From: Hyphomicrobium sp.
GTDB taxonomy: Bacteria > Pseudomonadota > Alphaproteobacteria > Rhizobiales > Hyphomicrobiaceae
Direction: 5' to 3'
Assembly: GCA_030598645.1 (NCBI GenBank)
Contig: JAUVPN010000076.1
Location: 1 to 9,763, forward strand
DNA length: 9,763 nt
Part shown: positions 8,585 through 9,763 of the stretch, piece by piece
Layout: each line of letters begins with the position of its first letter
Position numbering within the stretch: position 1 is the first letter of the stretch
Notes under the pieces: generated by a model
What the model saw: only the letters and a program-made list of their open reading frames with translations
Database searches by the model: none
What the model was told of the DNA's origin: nothing
Position numbers and translations under genes: made by a program

Positions 8585-9763
8585 CTAGCGGCCTTCGCGC
8601 CACCAGGCCATCGCGATCAAGAACAGAAGCGCTGCCAGCGCCGTAAGTCCGGTGAACATTGGCGTCAGCTTCACCCCGCGCGTGACAGAGGCTTCGCGGT
8701 CCTTGAGCCCCAACCATCCCGATCCGGCCAGCACCCTTGCGTTGGCGAGCATTGAGATGCGTGGCACATCGACTTTGGCCGCTTCTGCGGCAGACTGCGC
8801 AGCCGTTGCACGTGTCCAGAATGCGCCGCCGCCGGTGGCATCGATTAACGGCTCCAGTTTCTTCTCCGTTGCCGTGACCTTGCTCATCTCGATAGGGTCG
8901 TCGATGCCGGCGTGCGCCACAGCTGCCAGATCGCCTGATTGAACTTTGTAGAGACCAGGAATTTTTACATCGACGCTGGTGCGCCATATGCCGACGCCAG
9001 CCGGTTCCAGAGTCAACTCAGACGTCTCGCCGCCCGGTGCCGACAATGTCACGGTCCCGACGGTCTCCTTCATAGACCGGCGCTCGACGGTTAATTTCAA
9101 GCCGCGGGCCGAAGCAGTCAGACGCTCCTCCTCAAGGTCGGGTTCCTTCATGAGCCAATGCGACAGGCGTCGCAAAAGGTCAGTGTGCGGCCCGCCGCCT
9201 TCAAAGCCGCGCGCCCAGAGCCAAGCGTGGTCGGAGGTAAGAAGGGCCACCCGGCCATCGCCCCTGCGATCTAGAAGCAGCAGTGGCCGTTTGGCGGTGC
9301 CCTCCATGAGAATGCGTCCATTTCCCGGAGAGACCTCGACCTGGCGGAACCAGCGCCCCCATGTGGGGTTGCTGCCCTCGACGCCAGCGCCAAACAGATC
9401 TCGCGTGACGGGATGTTTGCGCCCATCCTTAGACAGCTTCGCCTTGAACGGTTCGACGATTACACGGCCCGTTGGCGGCGCCGGCAGCACGGGTGATAGT
9501 GGTGTCCGAAAGAGACTGAGGTTGCCCGCGTAGTCGTCGCCGGCCGCCACCAAGAGCGCACCGCCCTCGTCTTCCACGTAGCGCGCAATGTTGTCGTAGT
9601 AGGGAAGCTGCAACAGGCCGCGGTGCTGATAACGGTCGAAGATAATCAGATCGAAGTCATTGATCTTTTCTGAGAACAGCTCTCGTGTTGGGAAGGCGAT
9701 GAGCGAGAGTTGGTTGATAGGCGTGCCATCATGCTTTTCCGGTGGACGCAGAATTGTGAAATG
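8585..9763 (-). CDS. Membrane protein with amidotransferase-like domain, C-terminal part only
   Basis: The frame is open to the window edge, giving the last 392 residues of a larger protein. From memory, Hyphomicrobiales relatives are about 690 residues and lie in clusters with a MoxR ATPase, a DUF58 protein and a DUF4159 protein; none of those is visible here. Residues about 36-80 (FDLIIFDRYQ, then GALLVAAGDDYAG) follow the alternating strand-helix pattern of a class I amidotransferase-like fold. Where a catalytic cysteine would be expected in a GxCxG elbow, the chain reads AAGDDYAG, and no cysteine occurs anywhere in the visible part. A tryptophan-rich segment, DHAWLWARGFEGGGPH, follows, then a beta-rich region and one membrane helix near the C terminus (about 367-386) ending in WWREGR. 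It is probably a non-enzymatic envelope or assembly protein; that is inference. Confidence 0.82.
   Translation of the reverse strand, partial: HFTILRPPEKHDGTPINQLSLIAFPTRELFSEKINDFDLIIFDRYQHRGLLQLPYYDNIARYVEDEGGALLVAAGDDYAGNLSLFRTPLSPVLPAPPTGRVIVEPFKAKLSKDGRKHPVTRDLFGAGVEGSNPTWGRWFRQVEVSPGNGRILMEGTAKRPLLLLDRRGDGRVALLTSDHAWLWARGFEGGGPHTDLLRRLSHWLMKEPDLEEERLTASARGLKLTVERRSMKETVGTVTLSAPGGETSELTLEPAGVGIWRTSVDVKIPGLYKVQSGDLAAVAHAGIDDPIEMSKVTATEKKLEPLIDATGGGAFWTRATAAQSAAEAAKVDVPRISMLANARVLAGSGWLGLKDREASVTRGVKLTPMFTGLTALAALLFLIAMAWWREGR

Noticed and set aside
8979..9533. A 184-residue open frame on the plus strand antisense to the amidotransferase-like gene
   Set aside because: Its translation is dominated by arginine, serine and proline, typical of an antisense shadow in GC-rich DNA.

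Overview
The window reads as ordinary chromosomal sequence from an alphaproteobacterium, most likely order Hyphomicrobiales (Rhizobiales). The grounds are the combination of a ChpT histidine phosphotransferase, a DUF1134/EipA periplasmic protein, a membrane-anchored coiled-coil protein of a type I associate with Rhizobiales, and a large pseudo-amidotransferase membrane protein typical of MoxR/DUF58-type loci. Genus-level assignment is not possible by eye. I see no insertion sequence, phage gene, CRISPR array, tRNA or rRNA.

Layout. Left part (1-2158, minus strand): a two-gene FetAB-type ABC transporter (fetA then fetB, stop and start codons overlapping as ATGA, fetB cut by the window edge), preceded by chpT, the phosphotransferase of the CckA-ChpT-CtrA cell-cycle phosphorelay. 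Centre (2433-5873, plus strand): cysQ (3',5'-bisphosphate nucleotidase), eipA (DUF1134, envelope integrity) and a 498-residue protein with one N-terminal membrane anchor and a long coiled coil. Right part (5932-9763, minus strand): thiC under a clear TPP riboswitch, then a small four-helix membrane protein, and at the edge the C-terminal 392 residues of a large membrane protein with an amidotransferase-like fold but no visible cysteine.

How they relate. chpT and eipA are functionally linked in related bacteria: ChpT feeds phosphate to CtrA, and in Brucella eipA is activated by CtrA. Here they are neighbours on opposite strands separated by cysQ, but no canonical TTAA-N7-TTAA box is visible before eipA. 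thiC has its own regulation through thiamin pyrophosphate; its leader has a long stretch between aptamer and start codon with mutually exclusive hairpins and a U-tract. The other genes look like independent housekeeping units.

Nothing here amounts to a new defence or mobile system. The items most worth a second look are the coiled-coil membrane protein of unknown function, the cysteine-free amidotransferase-like protein, the thiC expression platform, and the inverted repeat with an embedded GANTC site upstream of chpT.
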